Assembly (NCBI GenBank): GCA_900312665.1 | Contig: ONZQ02000024.1 | Coordinates: 62,001 to 126,000 of the forward strand | From: Cephalotrichum gorgonifer | Lineage: Eukaryota; Ascomycota; Sordariomycetes; Microascales; Microascaceae | Direction: 5' to 3' | Length of the DNA stretch: 64,000 bases | Shown here: one piece after another, positions 23,754 to 35,725 of the stretch | Position numbering within the stretch: position 1 is the stretch's first letter | Layout: every line of letters begins with the position of its first letter | Translations under genes and position numbers: made by a program | Notes under the pieces: generated by a model | The model's database searches: none | What the model was told of the DNA's origin: nothing | Seen by the model: the letters and a program-made list of their open reading frames with translations, nothing else

Positions 23754-25618
23754 TGCGTCGGAAGGTAGCTTTATGAGGAAGGTAATGGGCGTTGGGGTGG
23801 GTAAGCGGAGCGGTGGGCGTGGTGGGGTGGTGATGTTTGGATCATGAGCGACGGGATTGCGATGGAAGCTTCTAAAGCTCGAAGCTGAGTAATTGTGATG
23901 ATGACGTAATTTTCATCTGGCACGTGCTCCGGACGGGGAGCTACAGCCGACAACAGCCGCGGTCAAGAGACTCTGTGGTTAAGATGGTAATTATGTAATT
24001 TCCCAGAACCACAATCTAAGGTCTCTCGTTAGACCAAGCTTGACTACCTTTCCCACCAGAGTTGGTCGCGTGTAGTTACTGAGCGTGCAGTGTTCTCGAG
24101 GTCCGGGGAGATGTTAATCTTGGTAGAGGACTGTTTTTTGCCACATTTTAATTCTACCGCGACTAACGTGGTCCCCGCTCTGGTGAAAGAGGAGCAAAAA
24201 ATTATTCGTACCATATTGCGGGAAACCAAGTTGCAGTTGTACCAAGGTGGCGGGTCAAATGAGACTTTTGCACATGCATGTACGCATGGTATGGACTCAT
24301 GTCCCTGGAGCCGAAAATGCACTCCTATGCCGAGTTACCTTCTAGGTGAAGAGCATTGACAGCATGGTCTTCATCCACGAACGTTTACTAGAACCTCGTT
24401 TCTTTTTGCGCCATCTAATAATTCCTCCCTCACTTTTCATGTGAATCCTGACGCTTTGCGCTGCGCCAACCGCCACTTGAGCTCACTGGCTCCATCGCCA
24501 ACAACAATCCTCTCGTGCGGGACGACGTCATAACCAAACGCTAAGCAAGTGGGATTCCATTCCTGGGATAATGCGTGCCCCAGCCACGGCCCATAGCCAC
24601 GACGGCCAACTTTCTAGGTTGCATTCCTAAGCATGGCCTCCTCGACTTTTTCTTTGTCTCCAGGTTTGGTGCTACGCCTCCGACCGCCCAGCCAATCTGA
24701 GCTATCACTGCTGGGATCTTCCGAGCGACTAGGTCTTGATCCTCCTGTTTCGCGACGCGATCCCACCTTTTTATTCTTATTATAAGTTGGCCAGAAAGGC
24801 TACCACCCAAACTCCTCACCCCTATGGTTCTAAAAATAATTCCTTTCGAACGACCTTCCTGCAGTCAAAACCAGGTGGCAGACGTCCTGGCGCTGCCGCA
24901 CCAGAATCCTTCAGTGATGAATGATGCTGACATGCGAAATTGCGATCGGCTGTTAGCTCGCAGGCTGTTCCTGTGGATGCGTGCACCTTCGAGGTTGTGA
25001 CAAAAGTTTGATGACGGAGGGAGACTGGACCGCCCGTTTGGTTTTCCCTGGATTTGCCGGTGTAGTCGCAGTGTCATCTTGAGCAGCCTCTCGCTTACTT
25101 TGACCGCCATGGCTGGACCCAGCAATGTGTAGTAAGCGGTCAGATTCAAGGGAGGTAAGAATAGGGGTGCCTTACATGGGTTAGTGCTGACCATCGTTGG
25201 TACCTTGTGAATCCTACTTCCGACACACGGCCAATAGCGGTGGGCCAGCTGTAGGGCGTGGTCATCTTGTCCTGAAAGGGGCTATTGACCAGGTTTGTTC
25301 ACAAGAAGGAAGGCCAACCACAGCCCGGTCAGCGAGTCAGCCACAGCGCGAGCTGATGGATCTGGCTCTGACCCTTTGCGTGTTCGATGGGATCAAACTG
25401 CCAACACACACGCATCCAATTATTTGGGATCTCGTATTATGGGCTGTCATGTTTTGAGATATGCCCGAAATAGGAAGCGATCCCCGGGAGCTGGACAGGA
25501 CTCGCGCCGACTTAATGGAGTACAAGTACTCCTCGACGTCTTCCTTCCTCCTCGCATTGTACGAGCGTAGTTGATGTGACTCCGACAGCAAACTATCTCG
25601 CGTGTTGATACAGTTCCA
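23754..25618. other. Divergent intergenic region, Cwc24 / multicopper oxidase
   Basis: This 1.9 kb interval holds the promoters of two divergent genes. Short ORFs such as 24090-24359 show no family features. I saw nothing else supportable. Confidence 0.5.
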
Positions 25619-27562
25619 ATGTTTGATACCAGGTCCCTAAGGGGACTTCTCACCGCGCTATGGCTCCTCTTCGCAGCGATTCCCACGGTGATTGGAAAGC
25701 CCTCACGACCCTGCACACTCGGTCCCCGGAAGTTCGAGTTAACGCTTGAGTGGAAGAAGCACGCGCCCGACGGCTTTGAGAGGGATATGATACTCGTGAA
25801 CGGCCAGTTCCCGGGGCCGCTCTTGGAGATCACCGAAGGCGACGACGTAGAGGTGCTTGTCCATAACAAGCTGCCGTACAACACGACGATCCACTACCAT
25901 GGTATCACTCCCCGCTCCACCCCGTACAATGGGTATAGCTAACCCTGACGGTTGACAGGTATTGAGATGCACAATACTCCTTGGTCGGACGGAGTCCCGG
26001 GTCTAACACAGCGACAAATCCAACCCGGCTCCAGCTTCACCTATCGATGGACCGCCACACAGTACGGAAGCTACTGGTATCATGCGCACCAGCGGGGGCA
26101 GATCAACGACGGTCTATACGGCCCCATTATAATCCATCCGAGGCACGGACGCGAGAATCCACTCGATCTCATCTCGAACGACCCGGCCACGGTCCGTGCT
26201 CTAGAAAAGGCGGTGGCTGATGTCAAGCCTCTGGTAATGTCTGACCTTAGACACATTACGTCTGACGAGGACTGGGAACTTTCTCTTGCCTCCGGAATCG
26301 AGACACCATGCTACGACTCGGTTTTATTCAACGGGAAGGGGAGGGTCAACTGCTGGCCGCAAGAGAAGATCAATTCGCTTCTCGGACCGGAACAGGCACC
26401 GTTGCTTGGACTTATAAATGCAACAGGAATGACGGACAAGGCGTATGTTATGCACAATGATGCTCTGAAAATGGCTAAGGAAGTACTAACGTAGCGCTGC
26501 AGGTGCTTACCAGCTGAAGTCCTCGGTGCCTTGGCTGCTGGTTCTCCGACCGACCTCTCTGTCATCCCTCCCGATATCTTCGACGTATGTACACCTACGG
26601 AGCAGCCTCTGGAAGTCATTGAGGTCCCCAGTTCGCAAGGGTGGGTGGCTCTAGATGTAATCGCCACCTTCGGCTTGATTGCAGGAAGCTTCTCCATCGA
26701 TGAGCACCCGGTGTGGATCTACGCCGTGGATGGTGCTTACATAGAGCCGCAGCTCGTCGAAGCCATCTCTGTGACTAACGGTGATCGCTTCTCGATCTTG
26801 GTGAAGCTTGACAAGGAGCCAGGCGACTATACTATCCGCATGGCTTCCACTGCCGCTGCACAGATGCTCTCCGGCTACGCCACACTATCTTACGCAGAGG
26901 GGGGCCGAAATGAGGCGTCTGCGGGATACATCAACGACGTCGGGAAGAACACAACCGCCTCAGTCCGATTCTTCGACCAGGCAGCGATGCGATCCTTCCC
27001 GCCGGAAACTGTCTCCCCAACGGCGGATCAGACGTACAAATTAGGCCTGAGGGTCGCAGGGGCATCGTACCAGTGGGCGCTAAACAACACTATCTACCCA
27101 TCCCATCTCGACAACGAGAACCCGATACTCTTCAACCCGCAGCGTGAAGATGAGGGACAACACAACGTGACCATCAGCACGCAGAACGGCACGTGGGTCG
27201 ACCTTGTCTTCGTCGCCGAGACGTTCCCGATGCCTCCTCACCCGATCCACAAGCACGGTAATAGGATGTGGCTGATTGGGCAGGGCGAGGGGGCGTTTGA
27301 GTATGCTAGCGTGGCGGAGGCGGCAGCCGCCATGCCTGAAGCGTTCAACTTTGTGAACCCTCCCAAGAGAGACGGATTCGCTACCCCACCGGCCAACACC
27401 GGACAGACGTGGATGGCAGTGAGGTACCACGTCACGAATCCCGGAGCGTGGTTCCTGCATTGCCATATCCAGGCTCACCTTCAGGGAGGCATGGCCATGG
27501 TGATTCAGGATGGAGTGGATAGCTGGCCCACGATTCCAGACGAATACTTGGGGTATCATTGA
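25619..27562 (+). CDS. Secreted multicopper oxidase (laccase / ascorbate-oxidase-like)
   Basis: Three-cupredoxin multicopper oxidase, 608 aa, oxidising phenols or similar substrates with reduction of oxygen to water. Exons 25619-25901, 25959-26442 and 26503-27562. The second intron has a clear branch site (CTAAC). A hydrophobic signal peptide spans residues about 8-27. Copper ligands are complete: HYHG (92-95), WYHAH (134-138), HPIHKHG (502-508) and HCHIQAH (575-581). The residue ten after the type-1 Cys is Met586, which usually means a low- to mid-potential type 1 site. Several N-x-T/S sites fit secretion. The first join restores HYHGIEMHNTPWSDG, and the second joins TDKA to CLPAEV. Ferroxidase seems less likely because no C-terminal membrane anchor is present. 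Fungal paralogues work in pigment or metabolite coupling; the substrate is unknown. Confidence 0.93.
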
Positions 27563-28137
27563 GATTAACCTCGCAGCCATAATTTGATTTTTCATGGCAG
27601 ATATCGCGGTCGTTGAGGGTCGTTTGTTGTTTTACAAGAGTAATTAATAATCACTATTCCTACAATTATGTGTGCATCATCGAGACGGAATTGAACTTAC
27701 CGAGGAGGTTTGAGTACGGTATAGTTCAACAGATTACAACCTGGGGACTCGTATCTGCAATAATGCAGACCAACCAGAGCTTCCCGGCTATGAGACCATG
27801 CGATATAGAGTAATCGGATCGTCTTTGCTTTCATTGATCTTATCTATGCCGGTAGTGGCAAGTAGGGGGGGGGCTCAGCCGCGTCCAGACGTCTGAGTCT
27901 TAAAGGTCTCCTCCCAATCTAATATGTGCTGGGATGTATTGTGATAGGTTGGAAACAGTGCTGTCGATGTAACGTGGGGGGAGGAACCGACCGTCCGCTC
28001 CACGACCTTACCGGCCGGATGGGTTGCCGCCTATTAATACCCCTCCTGTTCTGTTGAATCCTGCAAGGTCCTCTAATTGTCCCACCCATTCTGTTATCCT
28101 TAAATAACGTCCCCCACACGCCGTGAGAACCTCAGCC
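27563..28137. other. Intergenic, oxidase 3' flank and HET promoter
   Basis: 575 nt without a gene. An 8-G run occurs near 27870. No clear TATA box was found. Confidence 0.5.
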
Positions 28138-30292
28138 ATGCCTCTTTGTAGCGATTGTCTCAAAATCGACTTTACCTCCTTGATACAGCCAAACAGGAGT
28201 TGCCGCTTTGCCGGGTCTGAGGGATTCCCTGCTCAACATGACACTGTTCTACTGCACAGTCCTCGACGCTGTGCCACCCCATGAAACGCAAGACCCCCTT
28301 GTGCCGTTCCACACACCACCCGAATCCTTACCTGCCAGTTCCGGAGTCTGTGATTTATGCTATGCAATTCAGAAAAGCTATAGCAAGGTAATACGAAGCC
28401 TGCAACACGCGAACGAGCTGGACTTCAGCTGGCCCGTCTCCAACTACCAGCTTTGGCTTGCCAACACAGGTGACAACGACGGCTTCCTAGTCTTGGGCCG
28501 TTCGACGGATGAGTCTCCCGAGAGTAACACCAGCTATACGCTTATGGGAGCTTTTGGCCTTTGCGTTGAGAACGGTAAGGGATATGGGTGGATACTCTTC
28601 ACTTGATGACACACTCCTAACTCACGATCAGAGAGCCTGCTTGGTAGCATTTTTGAGGGACGCAAGATCCCAGAATCGCCAGTTTCCTCTTCTGCCCTTG
28701 AGGATATCAAAAGATGGGTGAGGCGCTGCGCAGAACAACATGGGCATCCGGAGCCACGCCCTAGTAGGCTGCCGACCAGAGTGGTGGACATCAAGGACGG
28801 CGGCACTGAGGTTGCCCTTCTTTTGTCCAAGAATATGACAGGAGAGTATGCGGCACTCAGTCATTGCTGGGGTCCCATACAGCCGATGACCTTGACGCGG
28901 AAGACCCTTGAGAAGCTCTGCGGCGGGATAAGGACTGTCGATCTTCCACAGACGTTCCAGGATGCCATTTGGATAACGCATCAGCTGGGGCTACGATACC
29001 TCTGGATCGACACCCTCTGCATCTTGCAAGACGACCACAGCGACTGGGTAGGGGAGTCGGCCCGGATGTGCAATGTCTACGAGAACTCCACCCTCACCAT
29101 CGCGGCAACCCGATCGACTGGAAGCTCGGAAGGGTTCCTAGGCAATAGGGTCGGTCGCACTTATGTCCCCCTTCCATTCCGTCACAACGGAACCACTAGC
29201 GAGGCGCTGGCATTTGATATACCTCTCAAGTTTGCCGCACTCCGCCCTCAAAACCTTGTCCATGTAGAAGACGAACCTTTAACAAGCCGTGGGTGGGCGC
29301 TGCAAGAGCATTATTTATCCAGACGAATTCTACATTTCGGTCAACGTCAGATGTTCTTTGAGTGTGCGCACGGGATCTCAACGGAGGACCGTTGCGCCAG
29401 CAGTTTTCGTTCATTGGCGGGAGTGCTCCCAATGGCGGCCGGCGACCCGGAATCTACAAGTAAAGGGACCGTTCAGCTATGGCACGAGGTCGTTGCGCTA
29501 TACACGAGACGGAAACTTTCTTATGAAGCAGATAAGCTGCCGGCTCTGGGTGGTTTGGCAGCCCATTTCTCGCATGCCATTTCTCGTGGAACTGATGCTT
29601 CCATCTCCAGCAACCGATACCTGGCTGGTCTCTGGCTGGAGGACCTAATTCAGAGATTGTGTTGGAGTATTGGCCGCCACGCCGAGCCTGGCTTCCGTCC
29701 ACAGGTCTACCGCGCACCAACATGGTCTTGGGCCTCCATAGAGGGTGATGTCGACTATCCTTCCGGAATGTCTGATTCGACGACCGACCTCGCTCTTATC
29801 CAAGACGTACACATAGATCTCGAGTCTCCGAACAACGTATTCGGGAGGGTTAAAAGCGGCTATCTACATCTAAGGGCGACGAGACTGAGGCCGTTCACAG
29901 AGCCTAGCCAGTCAGCACTCTTTTTTTGCGAGTATGGTGTCAGCTTTTACGTCCATCCGATTTGGGATGCGGAATCTTACCTCGCGCCGGCAGAGGGTAA
30001 GCTCCCAGACCCAACCCGGAATGAGACGGAGTTGTTTGCTGTACCCTTGAACTGGAAACCACGAGACATCGACTTTTCCTCTGGCCTTGAGGGTATGCTG
30101 TTCTTCCTAATATTGAAGCGCGCAAAACACGACGTTCGGGCACATGCTGCGGTGCCAGGATTTCAACGAGTCGGGTCAGGAATAGGGCAGGATGGCACCG
30201 AGAATGGAGCCTCGGAGATAATGGCGCTGGTTGAATCCAAGTGGGCTGTGGCTAGGGAGCTGGGGGAGCTGGAGGATATGTTGATCTTGTGA
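28138..30292 (+). CDS. HET-domain (heterokaryon incompatibility) protein
   Basis: HET-domain protein of about 678 aa, a family linked to fungal non-self recognition and programmed cell death. Exons 28138-28198, 28260-28574 and 28632-30292. The first donor (GA|GTTGCC) is weak, but removing this 61-nt intron restores frame to the CDLC-containing N-terminal region. The HET domain (about 195-345) has all three blocks: EYAALSHCWG (197-206), LRYLWIDTLCILQDD with LTIAATRS, and SRGWALQEHYLSRRILHFG. The C-terminal half carries the usual WSWASIEG block and no recognisable NACHT, WD40 or ankyrin part. An AATAAA follows the stop. It is convergent with the FAD oxidase. Most HET genes have no tested incompatibility role, so function is inferred from family only. 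Confidence 0.9.
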
Positions 30293-30297
30293 GGCAC

Positions 30298-30303
30298 AAT
30301 AAA
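30298..30303 (+). terminator. AATAAA polyadenylation signal after HET gene
   Basis: A canonical AATAAA begins 6 nt after the HET stop codon. Confidence 0.35.
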
Positions 30304-30525
30304 TGTTGTGAATATATAGCCAGTGTAAGTGGTGCCTCGAATAGCATATTTTAACTCAGTCGAACTACAATCAGTATTTCCTACGAAAAGACGAAGGGTC
30401 AATAGCTACAACAGAGCGCGTGATAAGATGGGCTAACTCGGCTACTAGAATTGGTGCAGATGTGTATTTTCTCATGTGCCATGAGCGTCGGTACTATCCT
30501 GACAACCCTTACACTCTAATCGCCC

Positions 30526-32235
30526 CTAAGTTGAAATAGCTGACACGGCAAAAGGGTTTGCAGTGAAGGTGCCATTAGGATCGGCCTTTCCCCTTGCCCT
30601 ACCCAGTTTCTCGTACTTGTCGGCATCCTCATAATAACACTTCCACACCTCTGGCTTCCCCAGGTCCCAGTCGCCATAAGATCCCCAGAGCAAGCGTCTG
30701 TCCTGCTTGCTGAAGGGGCTCGATGGGCCAACCATGATGGAGTCATTCTCAGCCTGCCACTTTTGAGCATACTTCTTATACTCGTCTCCCGGGTCGTGGA
30801 AACAATCAAGCACCTGGACAACCGACGTATCCCTCCAGCTGTAAGAGGTCCCATTATCTTTGTTCAGATAGAACCGAGAATTGTCCCCTCCGTAGCATTG
30901 AATCTGTACTGACAGCTTGCAATGTGTGTAGACTTCGTACTCCTTGTCTCCTGGGTTGTTATCGAGCAGATGGCGAGGGTTGTAGATCTTGTCGAGTCGA
31001 TCCACCACAGAGTCAATCCACCGATCTTTCTCGAGAGTCTTCGACTTCGTGGAGTAGGTGCGCTTGATGTAAGGGAGATCAAACTCTCTCTTCTTGGGGA
31101 AGATCCAGTTCCCGGTCATCTGAGACATGTCCTCTTCGAGCTCGTTGATGACCAGGGTCTCGTTTTTGAAGAAGCCGTTTAGATCCCGGAAGGTGTTGAA
31201 CCACTTGTCAACGCTGGTGTCGTACTTGTCCTCTTTGCTGGTCGGGCACCACTGCGCGTAGACAACGATGATGGCCGGGAAGCTGCCGTTCAGCCAGTCG
31301 AGGAACTTATCCGCGAGGGCGTCTTTGATCTTATTTTGAATCCGCTTCCATTCGCTGGCGTTGTTCAGTGTCGGGAATAGTTTCGTGACGGGGAAGTCAG
31401 TGCTGAGGACGCTCACGCAGAGATCGAAACCCCGTGGGACACTGCTGTCGTCGGCCATTTGTGCGAGAGGAGTGAGAATCTTTTTCAATACTTCTGGGGA
31501 GTAGATCCAGAGTCCTTTGATGCCGTGTGGTCCCTTAAATCCGTGAGGACCGGCGACCGTTCCCAAGTAACTCTTGGCTCGGAACACCTCGACGACATAG
31601 TGCGTGATGATGCCAAAGTTGCCTGGACTGCCCCCGAGTATGGCGTGAAAGAGGTCGGCGTCACTCTCTTTGGAGATCTCTCGTATGACGCCATCGTGAC
31701 AGGCCATGCGGATGGTTCTGATATTATCGGCAAAAAGCCCAAAGGAACGGCCGAGTTGGCCATAGCCTCCAGTTTGACCATGTCCACCCACACATACGTA
31801 GGCACATTGTCCGGTGGGGACGAAGAGTCCGTTGTGCCTGAGGTATGCAAGGAAGTCCTGGAGCTGGTTGCTGACACCGGCATATACCAGTGCTCTATCT
31901 GGGTCAATGGGGCTGGTGGGGTCCAGAACCATGAGGTCCTTGTACGTGTTGCTAAGGTCAATCTGAATGTTCTTCCCGCTCGTAGATGACGCACCGCTAT
32001 ACTGGTGGCCGCCGCTCTTGACGGCAACGGCGACTCCGTTATCTCTGGCATAATTCACAGTCCTGATGACGTCTTCATCATCTTTTGGCCGAACAATGAG
32101 AGCCGGGTACATGTCGTGATCCTCCTGGTAAGATGAGGTCGCATATTGCTCATTGAAGTAAGAGTAGTCCAGCTTCTCCGCCTCAGTTCCCTCGCGGGAG
32201 TATTGCATCCCTGTGAAGTCTTGAATTCGGATCAT
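30526..32235 (-). CDS. Berberine-bridge-type FAD-linked oxidoreductase
   Basis: FAD-dependent oxidase of the PCMH/BBE class, 569 aa, intronless. The FAD-binding domain occupies about residues 40-230: VRPKDDEDVIRTVNYAR, VKSGGHQYSG (His for covalent FAD) and CVGGHGQTGGYGQLGR (Cys and Gly-rich segment), suggesting bicovalent flavin. AILGGSPGNFGIIT is also typical of the class. The C-terminal half is the substrate domain. No signal peptide is seen from the chosen start. The open frame reaches an upstream ATG at 32328, but a TATATAT sits only 5-12 nt before that ATG, so the start at 32235 (MIRIQDFTG), 98 nt from the TATA, is preferred. It is divergent from the Zn2Cys6 regulator at 33611, a common cluster arrangement. 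Substrate unknown. Confidence 0.88.
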   Translation of the reverse strand: MIRIQDFTGMQYSREGTEAEKLDYSYFNEQYATSSYQEDHDMYPALIVRPKDDEDVIRTVNYARDNGVAVAVKSGGHQYSGASSTSGKNIQIDLSNTYKDLMVLDPTSPIDPDRALVYAGVSNQLQDFLAYLRHNGLFVPTGQCAYVCVGGHGQTGGYGQLGRSFGLFADNIRTIRMACHDGVIREISKESDADLFHAILGGSPGNFGIITHYVVEVFRAKSYLGTVAGPHGFKGPHGIKGLWIYSPEVLKKILTPLAQMADDSSVPRGFDLCVSVLSTDFPVTKLFPTLNNASEWKRIQNKIKDALADKFLDWLNGSFPAIIVVYAQWCPTSKEDKYDTSVDKWFNTFRDLNGFFKNETLVINELEEDMSQMTGNWIFPKKREFDLPYIKRTYSTKSKTLEKDRWIDSVVDRLDKIYNPRHLLDNNPGDKEYEVYTHCKLSVQIQCYGGDNSRFYLNKDNGTSYSWRDTSVVQVLDCFHDPGDEYKKYAQKWQAENDSIMVGPSSPFSKQDRRLLWGSYGDWDLGKPEVWKCYYEDADKYEKLGRARGKADPNGTFTANPFAVSAIST

Positions 32236-32332
32236 GATTGCGTTCCGAAAGAAGTTCAAAAACTCGATTGACGAGAGTATTGTCCTAGGACTCTGAAGGG
32301 CACGCTGAAGGCGCAAGGGAGGGGGCATCCGG

Positions 32333-32340
32333 ATATATAT
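32333..32340 (-). promoter_or_regulatory. TATA box of FAD oxidase gene
   Basis: ATATATAT lies 98-105 nt upstream of the ATG at 32235 on the minus strand. It sits too close to the alternative ATG at 32328 and so decides the start. Confidence 0.45.
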
Positions 32341-32571
32341 CTCGTGGGTGCTAGTGCTAAGAGGCACGAGCTCAATCCGGATCCACGATCAGCCGCCCTG
32401 GCATGTACTTCGGGATACCCATGGGTTCGAATACAACATCGATGTACCATATTCCCGTCGATGTAAAAAAAAAATGCACAACATAGTCACATTACAGCGC
32501 CACGATGCTCATTGTTAACCAAGTCTCCACAATAACACTCCCTGCGAATTCTGTGTCACCACAACTCTTAT

Positions 32572-32604
32572 CCAGAATGGTGGACCTCCCAGAATGGTGG
32601 ACCT
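32572..32604. repeat. 16-nt tandem duplication
   Basis: CCAGAATGGTGGACCT occurs twice with a 17-nt period in the divergent promoter region. A role as a paired factor site is possible but untested. Confidence 0.75.
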
Positions 32605-33610
32605 TCATGGTTTAGCGAACGTATTCTTACCGTCAAGACTTCGTATTTCAATCATTGAGACATCATGAGAAAACTTTTGGATGCATTAATGCGCGTACGA
32701 ATTCAAACTTTCAGGTCTCGTCACGACTTGGTAGGTGGGAGGCGGCCTATTGCGGTCGAATTTAGCTTTTGGGGCTGACATGCTCCCTATACCCATAAGT
32801 ATCAACCTTGAACAACGTGGAGACACTGCATTGGGATGTCGCCGCTCGCCAAGCAATCATGGGACCCGTCTTGAAAATACCGCGGGAGCCTTAAGTTTGG
32901 TCATGGCGTAGGTGAAACGGCGGCGTACTTAGCTCGCACTCTAGAAGCGCCAAGCCTAGGGGTATCGGATAATGGTGGCGTGACTCAAGAAGCGGTCTGG
33001 TTATTTGGTTCATCAAAGCGCCTCGGGATTAATGAACTTGTGAAGATAAAAAGCAACGCGTCTATCGGGATTGACTTCTCTCTCGAGCCCTGGCCGACAG
33101 ATTTTGTTTCTAACCGGACCTTCGCCGTAAATACTGAAGTCGTATAAGAACGACTTTCGGATGTCATTTGGGACTACTATTTATACCAGCAAGGGAAATA
33201 AGCTGAGCGGCTATATTAAGATTAGTATACAAATGACTTTGACCTGAATTAAATATTTTGAATGGATTAAATAGCCTGGTGCCTGTCTTCTAGTTAATCT
33301 TTGTTCCATCTCCAACATATTATCGTAACGATGCTGGATGCTGGATTAGTCATGTTAAGTCAACGCTAGCACAAATAAGGAAGGCATGGTTTATGTGGTT
33401 TAAGCTCCGAGCAGCACCGGCGCAATCGGCAAAATTCCCTCCGAGTCCCGGTCGGCGTCGCTCAAAATTGCCATCCGTCATCAATCCTCAACCGTGATAC
33501 TTTGTCCTTACACTTGCCAATCCGACACGGCCCTTTCCACTAGCCCATATTGACTCAGCTCCCTGTACGAGTGGTAGGTAGTCCACTTGTGAGACTAAGA
33601 TATTTGCGCG

Positions 33611-35725
33611 ATGGACCCCCACGCACTGCAACTATCTCCCTGCACGTCTCGCCAGGAGCGAGCTGCCCCCGCACCGAAGTCTCAAGGCGCATGTGAGGCC
33701 TGTCGGGCAGTAAAGCTGAAATGTCTGCCCGAACCCCACGGTGCGCCTTGCAGAAGATGCTCCGAGTCTAAGCGGGAGTGTGTGTACCGAGCACGTGCAA
33801 GAACGCGGGTGTCAAGGGCCGCGAGGAGGTGAGATAGCCTTTCCGTCTATCACCAGCTTCCGACACTCCGTACTTTCCTAGAAGCTAATTCTCCCTAGGA
33901 ACAATGAAATACCCGCGGCGAGTACACGACAGCAAACGTTCAGCATTGACTTCCAGATGCCCGCGGATGAACCCATCGGTCCCGCATTTGACAACCTCCT
34001 GCAGGCACATGAAGGGTACATCGAGGCCCTACTACCCGATGACGCCTCGTTCGACGACCCAATGCCCCTCCCGTCACCGCCCCAGTCCACCGTGTCTTCC
34101 CTGGCACCATGTCAGACACGCACAGTTCAATCAATATGTCTGCAACCTCATTTCAATCTTGATTCGGCTACATCGCTACTTAATTCCTTCCGCCAGAATC
34201 TTCCCTATTTTCCATGCATCATACTAGGGGAGGAAGAAACCGTGGCGTCTCTTGCGAGGGAGAGGCCCTTTGTCCTCCTGGCGATCTTGGCCAGTGTCAG
34301 TGAGAGTCGGACGTCTCGGGCGCATGCGCTTTATGACGAGGAGTTTAGGAAGATCCTGGCGTTGAAGGTGGTAGCTGGCGGGGAGAGGAGCTTAGAGTTG
34401 GCACAGGGGTTGTTGATATACTGTGCCTGGTGAGTAGTGCCCAATCCCTTCCCTTTGCGATGGGATACTGATGGAGACAGGTTCCCGTTTCACCTGAGGC
34501 CAAAAGAGAAGAGGGCCTATCAGTACATTCGCATGGCCGCTGACATGGTCCGGGACCTTGATCTCGATCACAGCCCATCTGGTTCCAATGATGTAGGGGA
34601 TGTGACTTCGGACCAGGTGGATGGAATCAGAGTTTACTTGAGTTGTTATTATCTACTCACTACGTACGGTGCTAGTCCAACTAGTTTGATATTCTTATGG
34701 TCAGCTAACACCCCGGCAGGTTCACCTCCTTCTGGCGGAAGGTAAACGACACCATAAACTCTACGACTTGGACAGCGACCTGCTGGACCGCCCTTCCGAC
34801 CGTGTCTCCCCATCCGCAGGATCAAACGCTCGCCCAACTCGCTAGGCACGCCTATATCATGCGTCAAGTCACAGAGGCGACTCGCACGCGACGCGGTGAC
34901 ACAGACCATCTCCGACTCGTGATGCTTGGCCTTGAGGCGCAGCTTCAGGAGTGGAAATCGCAAGTTCCATACCAGCCTGTGCAGTCGCAGGCAGTCATTC
35001 TCGGGGAATTGCTCACACAGATTTTCGTTTACTGTGCCCCGTTAACGAGGTTTCCATTCACAGACACCTTCACGGATGTCTTAGCTCCCGACCAGGCAAA
35101 GATGTTGCTTGCTGTCCCATTGATCCGTAGATACTACGAAGAGGTCAAGATGTTGGATCTGAGAGCATTCTCAGTAGCTGACTGGGGTTCGCTCGTTGTC
35201 TGTGTTATCTTAGGATCGAGGCTGTCTTTCCCGATAAAGGGATTTCAATCTTGGGACGACAGTCACGCGAGGGCGGAGATTAAGCTACTGGAGTTTTTAG
35301 ACTCATTCTGTGATGACGAGGAGGATTATAGAGGTAGCGAGAGGGCTGAGGGAAGGAGTCTAGATGCTCGTCAGGCGAGTCGTTATATTTTTGGCGTAGT
35401 TCGCAGAAAGTATAGCGCGAGGCTTGATAGTCTCGAGAGACAAGCAAGCATTGAGCGCATGACCTGTCCGATGCTAGATGGCAGCCTTGATGAGTACCTC
35501 CGGACGTGGGACGGAGAGTCCGGAAGCATTGACGCGGTTGGTCTGTCTAATGCTTCTCCGAATACGCCGGCTCCTAACCTTTGTCCGGGGGCGTGGGGAG
35601 AGTGGGAAATGGAGTCGGGGAAAAAGGGGAATGATGGAGCTGGACGTCAGATCTACCATGACTTGTGGGCTACGATGACGATGTCTTGGGCTGAGAGGGA
35701 GGAGCCGGATACTCTCGGCCTTTAA
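33611..35725 (+). CDS. Zn2Cys6 fungal transcription factor
   Basis: Binuclear zinc-cluster transcription factor, about 645 aa, nuclear. Exons 33611-33828, 33899-34429, 34481-34663 and 34720-35725. The zinc cluster has Cys28, 31, 38, 47, 50 and 57 with spacing C-x2-C-x6-C-x8-C-x2-C-x6-C, followed by a basic linker rich in Arg (RARARTRVSRAARR). The middle region (NFRQNLPYFPC-like segment, LAQGLLIYCAW, CYYLLTT, QVTEATRTRRGD) fits the fungal regulatory middle-homology domain. It lies divergently from the FAD oxidase gene, which may be its target. It is the only zinc-cluster regulator in the window, so it might also act on the PKS cluster 17-30 kb away; that is speculative. The CGG-containing 13-mers in the PKS region suit this class. 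Confidence 0.92.

Larger units (their letters stand above)
32236..33610. other. Divergent intergenic region, FAD oxidase / Zn2Cys6 regulator
   Basis: 1.4 kb of non-coding DNA between divergent genes, AT-rich at about 33170-33350. It includes a 9-A run near 32465 and a short tandem duplication at 32572-32604. Promoters of both genes must lie here. Confidence 0.5.

Noticed and set aside
24090..24359. 90-codon plus-strand ORF
   Set aside because: Starts at a non-ATG codon, no family features, lies in a divergent promoter interval.
31459..31989. 177-codon ORF antisense to the FAD oxidase
   Set aside because: A shadow of the coding strand; the sense frame has clear FAD-binding motifs.
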